Source: Chloroflexota bacterium (GTDB taxonomy: Bacteria; Chloroflexota; Anaerolineae; B4-G1; SLSP01). From it: DNA of 6,317 nucleotides. The DNA lies in the NCBI GenBank assembly GCA_012798275.1, contig JAAZNO010000415.1, forward strand, positions 1-6,317. Direction: 5' to 3'. A program made the position numbers and the translations under genes. Below are positions 5,489 to 6,317 of this stretch, piece after piece. Below the pieces are notes generated by a model. It ran no database searches, was not told where the DNA came from, and was given only the letters and a program-made list of their open reading frames with translations. The stretch's first letter is position 1; every line of letters begins with the position of its first letter.

Positions 5489-6317
5489 ATGACGCAGATT
5501 GCCGCGCCTCACTTGCAACGGACTTACCGCGCAACCGGTACGGTCGCACGACCGGCCGGCGCAGCGGCCAAAACCCCGGCCATTCCTCCAAAACTGGGCC
5601 TGGAGGTGCTGGAGGCCACTCCCGACCTGCCGAAGCTCCTCGCCGCCCGCCCCACGCTCCTCAAATTCTCCGCCGCCTGGGAGGCCGCCAGAAACGTCCC
5701 CGCCGGGACGCTGGTGATCGGCCTGGTCCCCCACATGGGGCCCGATCCGCAATCGCAGCGCCGCCAGGGACTCAGTCCCGAGCAGGCCGCCGTGCAATTC
5801 GTCGCGGCGCAGCGCCCGCTCTATCAGGCGCATCCCTACATCCCCTATTGGGAAGGCCCCGCCGAGACAGTCTGGAGCGCCGCCGACGCCATGCGCTGGT
5901 ATGCGGAATTCGAGATCGCCCGCATGGCCCTGATGCAGACGTTGGGATTCAAATGCGTCATCGGCAACTTCGCGGCGGGGACGCCGGCGCTGCCGGTGTG
6001 GGGCGCCTTCCTGCCCGCCATCGCAGCCGGCATGCGCCAGGCGGCGCTGCTCGGCGTGCGCGAGTATTGCTGGCCCCAAAGCTGGCAACTGACCGGCAAA
6101 TATCAGATGACACCGGACGCGGAGGGGACCGAGGGCTGGAGCACGCTGCGCTATCGGCAGGCCTACCAGCAATACTTGCTCCCCAACGGGCTGCAGCTGC
6201 CCCTCGTCATCACCGCCTCTAGCCTCGAGCCAGGGAACGACACCGTCCTGCCCCTGCTGCTCGCGGAAGACCCGCCAACCGGGGAATACGATCCCACGGC
6301 TTTTTTCGCCCGGCAAC
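5489..6317 (+). CDS. Glycoside-hydrolase-like TIM-barrel protein, 3' partial
   Basis: The frame is open from ATG 5489 to the right edge, giving 276 visible residues; the end lies outside the window. The start is supported by TGAGGAG seven bases upstream. Residues 15-35 are Ala/Pro-rich. After that the β/α pattern resembles GH-like proteins I recall from Chloroflexota: LLKFSAAWEAA (57-67), GTLVIGLVP (73-81), HPYIPYWEG (115-123), MRWYAEFEIARM (135-146), FKCVIGNFAAGTP (154-166), REYCWPQSW (191-199) and TLRYRQAYQQYLLP (219-232). In the relatives I recall, the acid/base site reads NEP and the nucleophile strand ends T-E-N-G. Here these read A125-E126-T127 and T242-A243-S244-S245, so the nucleophile appears lost and the barrel may only bind glycans. 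No signal peptide is seen. It is separated from ftsZ and the small gene by 92 bases and may be a separate transcription unit. Fold confidence is moderate and substrate is unknown. Confidence 0.65.
   Translation, partial: MTQIAAPHLQRTYRATGTVARPAGAAAKTPAIPPKLGLEVLEATPDLPKLLAARPTLLKFSAAWEAARNVPAGTLVIGLVPHMGPDPQSQRRQGLSPEQAAVQFVAAQRPLYQAHPYIPYWEGPAETVWSAADAMRWYAEFEIARMALMQTLGFKCVIGNFAAGTPALPVWGAFLPAIAAGMRQAALLGVREYCWPQSWQLTGKYQMTPDAEGTEGWSTLRYRQAYQQYLLPNGLQLPLVITASSLEPGNDTVLPLLLAEDPPTGEYDPTAFFARQ

Noticed and set aside
5848..6222. Open frame of 124 codons on the + strand inside the GH-like gene
   Set aside because: Arg/Ala/Gly-rich out-of-frame product; the GH-like frame is supported by its Shine-Dalgarno and barrel pattern.

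Overview
The window is GC-rich, densely coding bacterial DNA with every recognisable gene on the + strand. It holds the end of a large TPR (tetratricopeptide repeat) protein gene, a caspase-fold (clan CD, C25/gingipain-like) cysteine peptidase, mraZ, ftsZ, a small 80-residue protein, and the start of a glycoside-hydrolase-like TIM-barrel protein. No RNA gene, insertion sequence, CRISPR array or recombinase was seen, and no gene-free stretch exceeds 92 bases. My best guess is Chloroflexota or another deep-branching filamentous lineage. This rests on the MFLGE-type MraZ, an FtsZ lacking the usual C-terminal peptide, and a GH-like protein resembling ones I recall from that phylum. It is recognition from memory and is not secure.

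Layout: the TPR gene (3-1817, 5' end outside the window) ends in 14 uninterrupted 34-residue units. Seventeen bases later the peptidase (1835-3535) begins. Its stop codon lies in the first unit of a 13-bp tandem repeat (3531-3582) that fills the gap to mraZ (3591-4025). ftsZ (4073-5161) follows mraZ directly, without rsmH or the other dcw genes that usually intervene, and has a near-perfect extended Shine-Dalgarno. The 80-residue gene (5154-5396) overlaps the end of ftsZ by 8 bases and starts at TTG behind a GGAGG. A 92-base gap with short 8-bp repeats leads to the GH-like gene (5489 to beyond the window end).

How the genes may work together: MraZ and FtsZ mark this as a cell-division locus. 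The most notable observation is that the last ~90 residues of the peptidase resemble the whole 80-residue protein encoded against ftsZ: an ungapped 38-column block with 12 identities, plus a 17-column helical block with 7. The peptidase thus seems to carry a fused copy of the domain made separately beside FtsZ. Together with the adjacent TPR superhelix this suggests an undescribed division-linked protease module (TPR scaffold, caspase-fold protease, shared small domain, FtsZ). The functional link is inference; the similarity, gene order and spacing are visible in the sequence.

MraZ is also unusual. The arginine of its first DxxxR motif (R15 in E. coli) is an aspartate, and the repeats in front of its gene have a 13-bp period rather than the 10-bp period of described MraZ boxes.
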